The notes under the pieces were generated by a model. The model was given only the letters and a program-made list of their open reading frames with translations. It was not told the DNA's origin and did not search any database. The position numbers and the translations under genes are program-made. From Isoetes taiwanensis (lineage: Eukaryota > Streptophyta > Lycopodiopsida > Isoetales > Isoetaceae), in contig JAJEKV010000002.1 of the NCBI GenBank assembly GCA_021234155.1, positions 12,772,794 to 12,836,793 on the forward strand: 64,000 nt of DNA, read 5' to 3'. Positions 24,430-36,589 of this stretch are shown piece by piece; within the stretch, counting starts at the first letter, position 1; each line of letters starts with the position of its first letter.

Positions 24430-27400
24430 ATTACAAAATGTACTGCGGGGTGTTAGTCTTCATCATCGATAATACATCGGTAGATTGTCCAAGATCTTCT
24501 CACTATCGGCCTCTCTCGAGTGTGTATCTGATCTTGCCCTTCACTTTCGGTGTTTTGCTTGTGGCATGTCCACTTTAATTGCACAAATTTGGGTTGCATA
24601 AACTATAAGCCTTTGGCTCATTAGAGCATAAAACATAAGCTTATGCGTGATCTTGGTACCTTTTCAAAATAAGTACCTTCAGAAGTTTCTCTCCTCTATA
24701 AAATGTTTGTCTATTTAACTCAAAGTCTTCCTCCACAACATACTTAGTCTTTGTGCATAGTACCATCAAAATAGTGCACCCTCTTCATTATCCTTTGGAG
24801 CTACCACGACAAGCGTATCACCTACTATTACGGCATCACTCAACATGGTGACCCTGAAGAGAAAATTGTTCTTTTGGGTTTGCGTAGCTCAAATTCATCG
24901 GCTAGAACCTTGCTAGGTTCAATAACTACAAGCTTCAATCATCTACATACTCTTTGTTCATACATTTACCCCATTGAGCATCAAGGCATGACAAACACCT
25001 TACGCAATTGGGTAGGGCATTGCGGATTAAATGCATGAGCGAATGGATGTTTTGTGTGTCCTCCACTTGTCTCCCGCTGCCCAAAGGTTGTTTCTATTCA
25101 CCCCACCACTTCCCAAAACCATCTTCGTCGCGGCTTCTTGTTCACACTAGATGATGGAGCCCACGGATGAAGCTCTCCTAGCTATCTTCACTATATCTCA
25201 GCCGCACATTCTATTTTTCAGATCTTCTTTGTCTCTTCATCAATTCCCTCAACCATCTCTTCAATTGCTGCAGCTTTTCCATCATGCTCCCCTTTCCCAT
25301 GGTTGGAACAAAAAAAGTTCCACATCATCGTATATGTGTGGCATGTGCATGCCTTAAGACCAAAGTAAAAAGGTCTTCTTTGCCTTAAAGCTGAGATCTT
25401 TGCTCCATCACGAAAAGACCAATGTTTATTTGGATCCATTCCTTGTTGTTGCATAAATTCATAATGCATCATAAATGCATCTTTGAACAAACAAAGTATC
25501 ATGCTTTGTGTCATCCGATATATAATAATGGGTATCCTTCATCACATCATTTGATCTGGGATCTACAAAGTATGTAATATGCACTAAGATAGTAACTTTG
25601 TTTGCTAGTCAATATGTGATTGGACCTGATTTTTGTATTTGGATACTAAATTTCTCGACAAAATCTACAAGCCCGACAAAAGAGTACACGGTGGAAGATT
25701 TTCGGCCAACTCCTTAAATTGCTTGGCTTGCCACTTATGCACTGAAACTATGCAAAGGAAATTTAGCCAACCTATCAATTAACTTGTGTACTAAAGCTCA
25801 TGACTCGGTTTCTTTCCACAAATGCTTCATTATTTTCTTTGGCTTTCCCCACTTATCTTTCCACCTTCTTGAGAAATCGGTACTCCCAACTAACGGATCC
25901 TTAGGTTACTAACTCTAGTGGACATATGGATAAATTTTGGGATATACCACAATTAGTGCAAACTCCATATATGCAATCTTTTTTGTGGAATTCTGGTTCT
26001 CCTCCTTTGCACAAAGAATAGGCGCCACAACTCTGTAGTTGTCTTATATTTCTTTCTCTTGGCAAAACAAGCTTCTCCCACATCTCACATGATGACATAC
26101 ATCACATATGCGGTTGCAAGGATTCACATGTTGATTTCTCAATCTATTAAAGCCATCTAAAAGCATTTGCAACCATGCCGTGATGTATGCAACAACAAGA
26201 GTTAAATTGCTTCAATTTCAATACGTTACCATGGCTTTAATTTCTCAAAAGCCCTTTGGCGGATCTTCTTTGCCGGATATTGCTCTTTGAATTTGAGGAA
26301 CATTTACATTTGGATAATAACAACAATAGTAATCGGTTTACATGCATGATGTCTTAGGTGCAAAACTAAGACTTCACAATGACTAACTACAACTAGAGGC
26401 GAATCTATTGCACCTAAAAGCAGTCCGTGGGGTTTGTGGCATCTACGACTACTACTATTTGGTAGTTTGTAACTATCACCTAAACTTTGGACGCATCTCA
26501 AAGCGCCACCTTCTTGTCACCTAAAAGCGCCAACTAGAACTAACAAGCGCAACTTGCAACCGCCACACCGAAGCGTCACCGCAACCAGGACTATGACGCA
26601 ACTATCTCTAAAACTCTGACCTTTAAGTGCAAGGTAAGTCCATAACATGTCTGCTGTAACTTTGTAACTTGACTACAGCTTTTGCAAATGCATCTTGTAA
26701 CATGGAACTAAAACATAAGTTACTACTATGGTTGGGACTCCAACTTGCAAGTATCTCACAACTACATAGTGCCTAAATCATTTAGGAAAATTAGCAAACA
26801 CCATTCATCAAACACATATATTTGAGTTCAATCTAACCAAATAAAATACATCAAACATGCTACCAAAACTTGGAAACAAGTAAAAAGCGCCAAAATAAGG
26901 CAATAAACTAACACGTGTATCTTCCGGATAATGAGTTGCATGCTCCTCTTTAACATTCTTCTCAACCTTTTATATCTCCGTCTTTTACATTTGGCGAGAC
27001 CCTTGTATTTATGTCCCAAAAATTACGGACCAACTCAATAATATCATTTCCAATTGAATCGATCCTCTTTGACCTTTTATAAAACACCCATCCAGTTTTA
27101 TTAGTGACTATCTCCTTGTGTTTATCCCTTGCAATGCATAATATTTCTTGGATGGATTCCCAAAACTTTTCCCAAACTTCTCTTACTAACAATTTCCTTT
27201 GGTGCAACCTTGTCCAATAGACATCGCAAGTACACTTTCGCTTTGCAGACCATAGAATCTGTCTGGTAGAAGATTTTACCATTTGGATATTTTCTCTAAT
27301 ATTATCAATTAAATGGTTCTTCACCTCCATATTCTGAATTGGTCATCAAGAAACTCTTGCAACTTCCTTTTGCTTCATGAACTCCTTTAGAACTTCTCTC

Positions 27401-27625
27401 TTTGCTTATTTGTCCATTCGAAGTTTTTTCTCACAAAGAAGAGTACTAAACTAGCTACAATCTTATTCTTTTTTGAATTTTACTATGGCTGGTACTAGTA
27501 GAACCCTCTTGCATAATAGTCATCAATTCTGTTTTTCTCGTTTTCTCTGCATTCTTTTTTTTTCAAAGTTTCTGCTCTGTTGTTCTCTTTCTTTTCCTTT
27601 TGGAATTGTCATTTGTATCTTCCAT
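24430..27625 (-). pseudogene. DFAENY-type transposase-like ORF, near full-length, decayed
   Basis: I infer an RNase H-like transposase or a relative. It reads right to left. A likely start at 27,625 (MEDTNDNSKRKRKRTTEQK, a basic nuclear-signal-like N-terminus) is followed by FWDINTRVSPNVKD (near 27,000), NSCCCIHHG (26,180-26,203, a metal-binding-like Cys/His cluster), DCIYGVCTNCG, HSFSA, then DFVEKF (25,648-25,665), VTILVHITYF, ISDDTKHDT, RDGA (near 25,401-25,409) and HGKGEHDG (25,279-25,302), ending in a C-terminal part with CTKTKYVVEEDFELN. The acidic residues in DFVEKF, DGA and GKGEHDG are evenly spaced, like a DDD/E site. The same series occurs in the plus-strand copy at 36.6-38.3 kb, so this is one family. 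Frameshifts and stops break it. No terminal inverted repeats were found. The catalytic reading is inference. Confidence 0.7.
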
Positions 27626-28231
27626 CACTAGATATAATTATCGGAGAAGAATGGAGAAGTGTGAGAGGCTTACCGATTACCGAGGCCTAATGTCATGTTT
27701 GCAAAAAAATAAACCGGATGCCAAAATCACATAATTACCAAACATAGAAACAGCGAGGATTCTTCTCAGATTATACATCCCGAAATCTCCATTTGCTCCA
27801 ATCTAGTAACAAGGAAGCTTTCATTTCATTAGTTCTCCTCAGCGTTTATGGTGTTGCAAATGTAATACGAAAAGAAAAACTAAGCGTATGTAAAAGATAG
27901 GTTTTCGTGTTGGCATGGTTGCATCGGTAGGTCTTGATTCATGGGATCATCCTCTATCCTCTGGTCAAGCATTGAGACCTATCGATAGCACCGAGCTTGC
28001 TTCTTGGGGCCGGAACTTTTGGCGAGGTTCTTGGAAAATTTTAAAAATTTTCTACATTGGCGTGGTTGTTGCCATAAAAGGCCAAAAGAAATTAGTAAAA
28101 GGGAGCGAGCTACTTCTTTAACTATTTTGGGGGGACAAGGGGACAAGCTAATCGAACCACTATAGTGTGCTTCCACCCACCAAGCGGGAATCATCCCAAA
28201 TGTCATTTGTTCATGATCAACTCGGCTACCA

Positions 28232-28800
28232 ATGCCTAACTCCGGACACTTGGCACAATCCAGGTGTCAAAAAGTAGAGGTTTCGCGGCAAATGTTGGCC
28301 CGACATGCAATTTGGTGGAGAAGTTCGAGGATATCTTCTACAGCAAAGGAGTCGACAAAAGAGCATCACGACAAGCATCGGGCGGTCGAGAGAGTTCCAA
28401 GTTGGCGACGGCGTGTGGCTCAAGATCAAAGTGAACAAGCGAAGCTCCGCGCCGGAAATTGTAAGAAGCTTGCTCCAAGGTGGGCTGGACCCTTCAAAAT
28501 AGTCAGAGAGTAGGTAATCAATCCTACAAGTTAGATCTATCAGCACACCTAAAGATTCATAAAGTCTTCCACGTGAGTTTGTTGAAGAAGCATACTCCAA
28601 ATCCGGGCGAAGTCTTGGACACTCAACGTTGTTGGAAATAGCGAGAAGAGTAAAATTTGGAAATAGTTCGAATTGATTCTTGATAAAGCCTTCAAGAAAA
28701 TAAGGAGTCGGAGTTTCTCGGTATTTGGTCAAGTGGAAACACTTGCCGGTGGAAAGAGCGGCATGGGTACTTACTAGAAAGATCTAATAAAGTAGTACCC
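28232..28800 (+). pseudogene. Chromovirus integrase C-terminus and chromodomain
   Basis: This is the end of a Ty3 pol polyprotein. Across three frames it gives the usual integrase tail: HHDKH (28,364-28,378), a GDGVWLKIKVNK segment (near 28,405-28,441), KKLAPRWAGPFKIV (28,464-28,505), then SYKLDLSAHLKIHKVFHVSL (near 28,524-28,585) and LLKKHTPNP. A chromodomain remnant follows, with RYLVKWKHLPVERAAWV at about 28,718-28,768. Chromodomains in this position define chromoviruses and are thought to steer integration to heterochromatin. The rest of pol is missing upstream: the minus-strand DFAENY gene and AT-rich DNA come first. It belongs with the LTR that follows at 29,721. Frame changes make it non-functional as written. 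Confidence 0.8.
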
Positions 28801-28879
28801 CGGTTCATAGAACAACGGGGCGGCAAGGTCATCTCCAGAAGAAATCGGCTTCGGGCATGTCGATTTGTGTGTAGGTTAA

Positions 28880-29707
28880 TTTCTTGTGTAGTTAAGATTA
28901 ATCTACGCATGCAACCTATGCTAGGTATGGGTTGCATCGCGTTGTTACAAATGATGAGACCGCTACGGTGATCTCTAGGGCGTGGTGTAATGTCGATGTA
29001 GGCATGACCGGTTACGCTTGAATGAGTTGGAAGGTAGATTAAAAAGTCTACTTACGTCCCGCACGGAAGTAGGCGACCTCGAAGATAAGAGGTCATTGGG
29101 AATGCATTGATAGGAAAGCACCTCTAGTCAATGCCTACGGGGAGGACTCTATCCTTCAGCCCCAAATACGGGGAAGGACCTTATCCTCCCACGCTTGGGC
29201 AACTAAAGGTGTAGGCATGAGCCATATAGGCATTATCGGTATTTGTCTCCACGACCCGCGATGGAAGAAGCATCCTCTTCCTACGCCGGGAGATTAGTCT
29301 TGCATCCATTTAGGTTAATTATATGGGTGGTTACCTTATAACCATAATTTTACTAATAATTAAAATGGTACTAACGTAGTATCGACCTGCAGGCCAATAG
29401 AGCGCTCCGGAGGGCAAGGAGGTCGAGCTACGAAGACTTGCAACACAAATTTTGTTGGAATGTGTTGCAAGGAAGGAAGAGTACCTCGAAGCATAATTGT
29501 ATATGAGATGTCAAATTTTCATAAACTAAATGTTGTGATAAGTGAGCCTAATAAGTAATGATGTAATAATGTTTTAAAAATATTACCTTAAGGTAATCCT
29601 AATGAATGTGTAAATATGATGGTAGTATATTGTATGCATCAAGTTGATTGCAGGTTAGGAAGATCCCAAGGTGGGGAGACCCACGATGCTACGGACAGCA
29701 TCATTTC
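28880..29707 (+). repeat. 3' untranslated segment of the chromovirus, copy B
   Basis: Non-coding stretch between the chromodomain and the polypurine tract. Its first 540 bases match the beginning of the window. It contains an extra polypurine-like AAGGTGGGGAGA at 29,668-29,679, 40 bases before the main one. Confidence 0.65.
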
Positions 29708-29720
29708 AAGGTGGGGAGAA
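29708..29720 (+). other. Polypurine tract
   Basis: AAGGTGGGGAGAA lies directly before the LTR start TGTGACGT. This is the expected place and composition of the plus-strand primer in Ty3 elements. Confidence 0.8.
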
Positions 29721-31264
29721 TGTGACGTTCAGCCCGAGATACGGTCCCGGGGCGTATCTTTATCGCATCGCCCTCGTCATCGCATTACGCGCCATCCCGA
29801 CTGACGTGTACGCCCTGACGTGTAGCCAAGCAAGTAGCACCCTACCCATGTGCACATTTATCTAGGTACACATTTTCCCATGTGGACACTTTATGCCACC
29901 TAGTTAATAAAGGCAAGTGGGCCATACCCAATTATCCCACATGCTTAAAGGGATAATTGGAAACCCTAGCCCTAACCAATTGTCTATTTAGGTAAAGGAA
30001 ACCCTAACTTGCTATTTTCGTCCATAGCATTCTAGGGCTCTGTTTTACTTGCTCCAGGAGCCAAACCCACCTCCCAGACTCTGTCTGAGCGATCTAGCTC
30101 ATTACTTTCCCCTTCTAGCTTCATTTTCTAGCAGTTCAGCAGGATGGTCGAGTTCAGGGCAGGAGGAGCGAGCCAAGGATCAGGTATTTTGTCAATTTAA
30201 TAGCCTAAACCGCCTCCCAGTCATTGAATAAGTAGGTTTAGCCTATTAAATTGCCCATAGCAGCCATCTAGATCCCTAGATAGTGAGCCCTAACTAAAGA
30301 ACCTAACTCTGTGATTTAGATTAGATCTTGTTCTTTAGTTCTTCTGTGATATGTATGATGATGTATCTCTGTGAATTCATTGTATTGGGAAGGGGGGTAG
30401 AGACCCTAAAGCCTAGTAGTTGATGCTCCTAGCTAGCCTCTTTAGCACACTGTAAATTCGGCCTGTGTACAAGAGCCACACCTGGTTGTGGGTGAAGGGG
30501 CCAGACTGGCTTACAAGGAGGTTCATGTCCTGACTCAGGAGAACGATCCCTCTGGTATGTAAAGTCTACCGGGGATCTCTGTAGTCTAATGGCTTGCCAC
30601 TACGTGTGGGCAAGGCATGGGCTCGACACCCGTGGAGTGATGCATCACTCTCCATTGGGTTCAAGTCGATTAAGGGCGGTGGCCCTCTAGTCACCTTGAG
30701 TCAGCATGTAGATCTCTGGGGGGAGTGATCCCTACCTGCCCCATCGGAACTGGGGAGATGCAACCCAGGAATAGCCCCCTTGGCTATGCATCCAGGGGCT
30801 TCTACGGTCAGTCCCAACACTTTTCAACCTACTCGCAAAGTGTGCACAGGGGAGGCGGATGGAGTGGACAACCCTAAGCCATGTTCTCATGCCGGCCAAA
30901 TCCATTGCCATGAATTGCATGCGCAATGAACTCACGGAGACCCAAGCCGTCGATCATTCCCTTGAGTCACGAGCCTTGGGTAGGATGCCCATATGTGATG
31001 TGCTTTGATCTTTGTCTATGCGGATATGGATGAGCCATCGCCGAGGGTGGCTATGTGATGATGTTGTATACTAACATGTATGTTTATGCTTATGACTAGG
31101 TAGGCCACGAGGGAGCGGGGTAAAATGGCCTTCATTCTTCCCCTTTGGAACTCATCAAGGTTCGCGGTGATACGTGGAGGGCCCTGTCGATATGGAGCTG
31201 GTATGGGGGATGAACTCTTGTTTGTATACGGTGAGTGCACCGTATATGAGTAGGGGACGTCACA
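29721..31264 (+). mobile_element. 3' LTR of the chromovirus, copy B
   Basis: A 1,544-bp LTR beginning TGTGACGT and ending ACGTCACA, a perfect 8-bp terminal inverted repeat in the TG...CA form. It follows the polypurine tract and the chromodomain-containing integrase tail. Its right two-thirds align with 1,015-2,146. As both copies face the same way, they could be the LTRs of a single element with much later insertion between them, or two separate related insertions. The left third diverges from copy A. Confidence 0.85.
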
Positions 31265-31283
31265 ATGGGTGCCTTCCATGTAA

Positions 31284-31313
31284 CAGGAATTCCCCTTTCA
31301 GGGGGAATTCCTG
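31284..31313. repeat. Perfect 12-bp hairpin next to the LTR
   Basis: CAGGAATTCCCC and GGGGAATTCCTG form a perfect inverted repeat with a 6-base loop, 20 bases beyond the LTR end. A third AGAATTCCCCC word lies near 31,349. It may be a target-side feature of the insertion or an unrelated palindrome. Confidence 0.7.
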
Positions 31314-31314
31314 G

Positions 31315-32027
31315 CATGTAACATGCGTTGGCATGGTTTCCACATCTAGAATTCCCCCTAAAAAGGGATTCACTTATACGTAAATTCCAGTTTAGTGTTC
31401 TGGACTCGCAACAAATCACGTTTGCCACATGACATGCATCCTTTCCGGGAATGCTGGCTTTGTTGTCTCAAAACTTTCTACTTGATATTCTTGAATTTTT
31501 ACTTGACATTCTTCAACTTTACCCTGCATTCTGAATCTTTACCTGCACTTTGTCATGTTTTCCATCCCAAACTGCACCAAACAGATTTCTTGTAACAAGA
31601 ATTGCATGTTGCTTACAATTCCAGCATGGAAGGCACACACTCATGTATGCTCACAATAATCTATTGCAAAGTGTGAGCAGTTCCTCAAGTTCTTCATTTT
31701 CTATGGCACTGTTAAAGACTGTGATCGTGTCGTGATGTGCTCTGATTATCATTGCAAGTCCTTCTCAGTCTGAAGAGATGCATGATCACCCTCTTTTAGA
31801 ATAGACGTTGTTTCATTAGAAGCTTAGTGGATAGGGTCAATGGCTTCAAGATTGAGCTCTATGCTATCTAGCGTTACCATGAGTTGATCTGGTGATGATA
31901 TACGGTGCGTGAACGTCGTCTTAATGGCGCTTTGAGAGCACTTACCCTCTTATGCCCTCGCTCCTAGTAATACTATATACGAATGTCCAATATTAAATAG
32001 GAGGTTGGAGTACATAGCGGTAAGTAC
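31315..32027. other. No recognisable gene
   Basis: AT-rich DNA with short plus-strand frames (31,395-31,595; 31,550-31,735) lacking motifs. It shows no similarity to other parts of the window. Confidence 0.45.
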
Positions 32028-32760
32028 TCAAACAATTTGTGAGTGAAAAAAGAAAACTTGTACATTGTACCTTTTAAAGACATGTAGACTATTTAATACA
32101 CTACTAATAGCAAAACTAAGAGTACCTGCTTTGATTTGTTGAATTGCACAATTTGACAGAATCTGATCCTTAATACTACTACCATCACAGTCCAGTTCAT
32201 CTAGCTCCTTCAACTCCTTAGAATACACATTCTTATACATTCTCCTCTGTCCATTATCGTCAAATAGTTTACTTAGAATAGACATAACACATTTTGCTTG
32301 CACTTCCTTAGTCTTGTCATACCCAACAACAAAACAAAATGAGAAGTTAAAAATATAACCAAAAAAAAATTCAGAAACATAACTAAAAAAAGTACATGCT
32401 ATATGCCTCGGATGTCCTTTGCCCTGTAATGCGCATTCCTACATTCTGTGAAACCCTAGCTTGAACCATTCTAGAAGTGGCGGTAGTACGACCAGACTTA
32501 CTAGAAAACTTTCTTTCAACACGAACTATTTTCAACATATACTTCATCCACCCAGTTAGCTTTCTTGCATTAACCCTGTTAACTCCTCTATGATTAACAA
32601 TCGGCTGTATAAAATAGAATTTAGGTGCAATTGTCCCATATTAGGGTTTGAATCATGTAAATGCCTTAACAGCTGCCTATAAGTCAGAATAACATCAGTC
32701 TCGTAACATTTACATGCCAATCTGAATTGCTCTTCTTGGTAATGATTCATGTCTGCCTCT
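32028..32760 (-). other. Unrecognised coding-like remnant
   Basis: Two minus-strand open frames (32,556-32,750 and 32,028-32,303) have natural-looking compositions, with segments such as FRLACKCYETDVILTYRQLL and LKELDELDCDGSSIKDQIL. Between them lies frameshifted sequence. They could be exons or broken parts of one gene. I do not recognise the family. Confidence 0.3.
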
Positions 32761-32769
32761 TAATTCTTA

Positions 32770-34224
32770 CTAGTCCGCTCATCATATTCCAAGTATTCAC
32801 TAATATTTTCTATTCCAACAGAAAAATATGACATTACCAAAAAATGAAGTTCCTTTTGACCAAAAATTGCAAACCTCGCTACACAATAGTACAAAAACTT
32901 GACGATTCCAGAAAAAATGACAATTAGTTAAGCAAATAAAGCTTACAAATAAAATAGAAGGATTGGAATGCCCCTGAAACTGTGCACGAAAAAAGTGAAT
33001 TGTCTACATTTCAAAAGATTCTTTCTCGTTTCTTCTGCAGGTTTAAATAATCAAGACTTATTTGAGAGCAAATAATATATTGATAGATTATAATGAAGTA
33101 AGTTGTTGTAGGTTGATAGTTGTTGCCATTGTGGCTAGGATGTTTATGTCTATGGAGGCCTCATAGACCTAAAAGACAATAGTTTTACACATCTTCATAA
33201 AGCTGTAGATGAGTTTCAGATTCCTCATCTAATTGGATTGATGCATAGTAAAGTGGACCTCTATAATTGCCCCTCTCCCCTCCCCCTCCCTCCCCAAAAC
33301 CCAACCACAAAAAAAGGGGTTTGAAATATATGTCCAGTTAAGGCATTTATCAAACATTTTCAGACTTATACTAATAGAAAAACAATTTGTTTTTAAAAAC
33401 ATCTTTCTTTTAACAAATGTAAAGGATCTATATATGTAATTCATGTCTTCGTACCTTATACCCCATACTTGAGAACTTGTGCAATATCACCCACAACCTT
33501 ATGCATCATTGAACTATTGTCTTTAGCACTAGAATTGATTTGCTGGACCATCTGTGGTCCATGGGCTAGAATTAGTCCATCATACCTCTGCCACTTAAAC
33601 CCATATATCTAGAGAGAAACTTCTCTATTTTGCAATTTACCAACACCTTTTATATCTTCACTTGATTCTTTATGATCTATAAGAATTTCATGACCAATGG
33701 ATTCACCCATATGTTATGGTGATTGTCCAAATCTCATACAATTTAGCAGTTTTCGTACTAGTTCAGAATTGCATTAGCACAAAGGAGTCCAAACCTTGCT
33801 AAAATCAAAAGTAAATGATTTTTTTATGATAAAACATATTGATTTGCATGTTCCCAAGTTTCTTCCCTATTATATGACATTAGATGAAGTCGCCAAACCT
33901 ATTTTGGTCAAAAGAGCTATTTGAGGGTATAAATTATTCTCTTTTACTTTTACAAGTTTTGGCCTAATTGTTGTGGTCATAAGTTGTTGACTCTAAGAGC
34001 TATAGTTCAATGTTTTCTTGAAGTGTTCATATGGTCTCAATATTGACTAAAATCTCTTATACAAAATTTAGTGCAAAGATAAATCTAAAATAGTTTAATA
34101 AAGCCCATATATCATCTTCACAAGGGTTATAAAGGATGCACGGTCATGCACTGCACTTATATCTACATAGATTATATAATTTTATCAACCTATACGTAGT
34201 AGCTAATCATGCATTCTCTACATT
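32770..34224. other. AT-rich, no recognisable gene
   Basis: Contains a C-rich strip at 33,267-33,297 (CCCCTCTCCCCTCCCCCTCC). Otherwise there are no motifs, repeats or RNA genes that I can support. Confidence 0.45.
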
Positions 34225-34890
34225 TAGATGTGTTTGTGGCTACACTGTATTAGAGTTTAAGTATGCTAATTGTACAAATAGTTTATCTTTATGATATGCT
34301 ATACTTTTATTAAATGCAAGCCTTCCTTGGCAAAATAGATCTCAAATTTCATGTGAAAGTGACATAGTAGTTGCAAGATTTGAATATAAATAGCCATGGA
34401 TTATTAATGATCAATACTTATACTTGTCAAAATTTGAGTCATTTAATCAAGATAACACTCATTTTCAACTCGCATATGATAACACATGTGCATAGAGGTT
34501 CTTGATGTCGTATAATACAATAAACACAAAGAAACCTACTTCTTCCTTACTATCATGAACTTAGTACTGTGTTTGCTGCCAGAAGTATTGTAGGCTAAGT
34601 ATGATAATAGTACATGTAAATCATCTTTCACAATGAGCTATATTTTTTTTATGGATGCAAGCCTTCCTTGGTAATATAGATCTCTAATTTCATGTTAAAA
34701 TGATTTGCTATGTGCAAGAGTTAAATATAAATGTTCATGGACCATTTATCGTCCACAATTAAACAAATGGCTATGCAATATCATTTCTCTAACTATATTT
34801 ATTATTCATTTGCCATTTATACATTGATAATGATGAATTCTTACCTTCTATAGCATAAGGGATGCGTAGAAATCCACATGGATTAAAATT
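34225..34890 (+). repeat. Diverged tandem duplication of about 340 bp
   Basis: GCAAGCCTTCCTTGG, ATAGATCTC, AATTTCATGT and a TTAAATATAAAT/TGAATATAAAT block occur near 34,316-34,410 and again near 34,657-34,745. The 90 bases before each also align (GTGTTTG..., AAGTATG, ACAAATAG/ACATGTAAAT). It is a local duplication, old enough to have diverged. Confidence 0.6.
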
Positions 34891-36139
34891 TGCTTATGTA
34901 TCAATATTACCCCTACTGAGGCAATTCTACAACCTATCAATTAGAGTACTATGGATGTGTCTTATGTTCTGAAATTGAGATCACCATTCATTAAGATGAT
35001 AGACATTTTTTTTTAATTTTCGAATGGGTTTAAGCCCTTGGATAAATAATAGTTAGCGGACATGGCAGACTATCTTTACTTTTTTATAATAATAGCGTTT
35101 AATATTATTCCTTCTTTCTTTTTGCATTGGCATTGCAACTTGTTATGTTTTACGGATATGACTTTTGAAGGTCATAACTCAAAGCACATGCTTCAAAATT
35201 TACGAGAGATAATTTAAAGTTGATGCTAGAATGCTTAATCCAAACTATAAGATATCTGTATTACATATTTTTAATAAATGGATTAGCTCATGAGCTACTT
35301 ATTTCCCAAAATTCACGTTGCGATCGATTAACATGAGGAAGTTCTTGACTTCTAAATGAACTGTGGACCAGTAATGGTCTCAGAATAGAAGTCTTTCTTG
35401 ATTTCTTAAGGACAAATATTATGCTCTTTGTGTGTGCTTTTTTTTTTTGCATTTGTCTCATATTGTTATCAAATTTAATAATATGATTTTTTGAAGGAAA
35501 TGAATTGAATTGAATTGGTTTTTAGCCAATTTAATCCTTGAATGATTTTTGTTTTTCTTCTTCACTCAGAAATTATTAGTCGATTGTATTAAAAATTGTA
35601 CAAAAAAAACAAAACTTCGAAATCAAGACAATAAATATTTTTCTAGGATGAAACAATTTGCTTACTACTTATATTCTAAATTCCAAACCAAATTTCATGT
35701 TTTGGCCAAAGTTAGAGATTTGATTTAAGAATAGTCTTCTAGGAACTATTATTGGTTCATAGGACACAGAAAACAGTTTTGACCCTGTCATGTTCGAAGA
35801 ACCCCATCTTCCTTTTCAGATCTCAGAATGAGGTGCAATTTCTTGTGCTGTACTCTTTAACTTGTATAGAGAAAAATAAGAAAATATTGAAGAAATAAAA
35901 AAAAAAATCATTTTGATAAAAAAAGTTTTATCTTATATAAATATAAGGCTGTCTTGGCATGACCCCCTTAGGTTCACGTAAGCATAACTTCCAAGAATGG
36001 AGGTGGATAGATTTCTAGGTATTTTACATATGCAATATGACTGTCATATATGAACTTGTAGAAAGGGTTTTGTTGAATTTTGAGCCATTGATATTATATG
36101 AATTTGAAAGTGAATAGTACAAATGCACCATTTTTTATC
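34891..36139. other. AT-rich, no recognisable gene
   Basis: Long A and T runs and short open frames only. Nothing recurs elsewhere in the window. Confidence 0.45.
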
Positions 36140-36485
36140 CATTGCCTGACAAGTCTAGTTTAATGACTGAATTCTCCAGATTTCCAGGAGTATTAAGCCT
36201 CTCCACTGTGGTATTGTCGACTTGTTCAGTCTCAACTAGAGTGTCAGGTAACATGGTAATCCTTGACCTGGCAGACCTTCCCTGTTATGAGACTTTATTG
36301 TTGCTCGTACTAACAATAGCCAAAGTCCCTTTCAGGAAATCTATAGGTTTTATTATTTTCTCACAAACATCTGTCATGATGCCTTTAGGCAACCCAATCT
36401 TCAAGTCAGCAAGTAGGTTACTAGCCAGCTTCATTGTCATGTTGATGAGCATTCTTCTGACTTCTAGGTAGCTTATAAAGGCCAA
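36140..36485 (-). other. Unrecognised coding-like remnant
   Basis: Minus-strand frame from 36,485 to 36,285, followed after one frame change by a second stretch (to 36,140) with VERLNTPGNLENSVIKLDL. The composition is protein-like. I do not recognise it. It lies about 100 bases upstream of, and opposite to, the second DFAENY copy. Confidence 0.25.
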
Positions 36486-36589
36486 TGGATATTGTTTTAT
36501 TTTGTGGTTTGGAATTTCATTATTATAGTTTGAGGTTCATGTTTGCGGTTTGGGGTTTGAGATTGATAATCAACTATTGTTTTGTTCTT

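Noticed and set aside
28226-28732. 168-codon minus-strand open frame
   Set aside because: It lies opposite the recognisable chromovirus integrase tail, which matches family motifs on the plus strand. It is a shadow frame.
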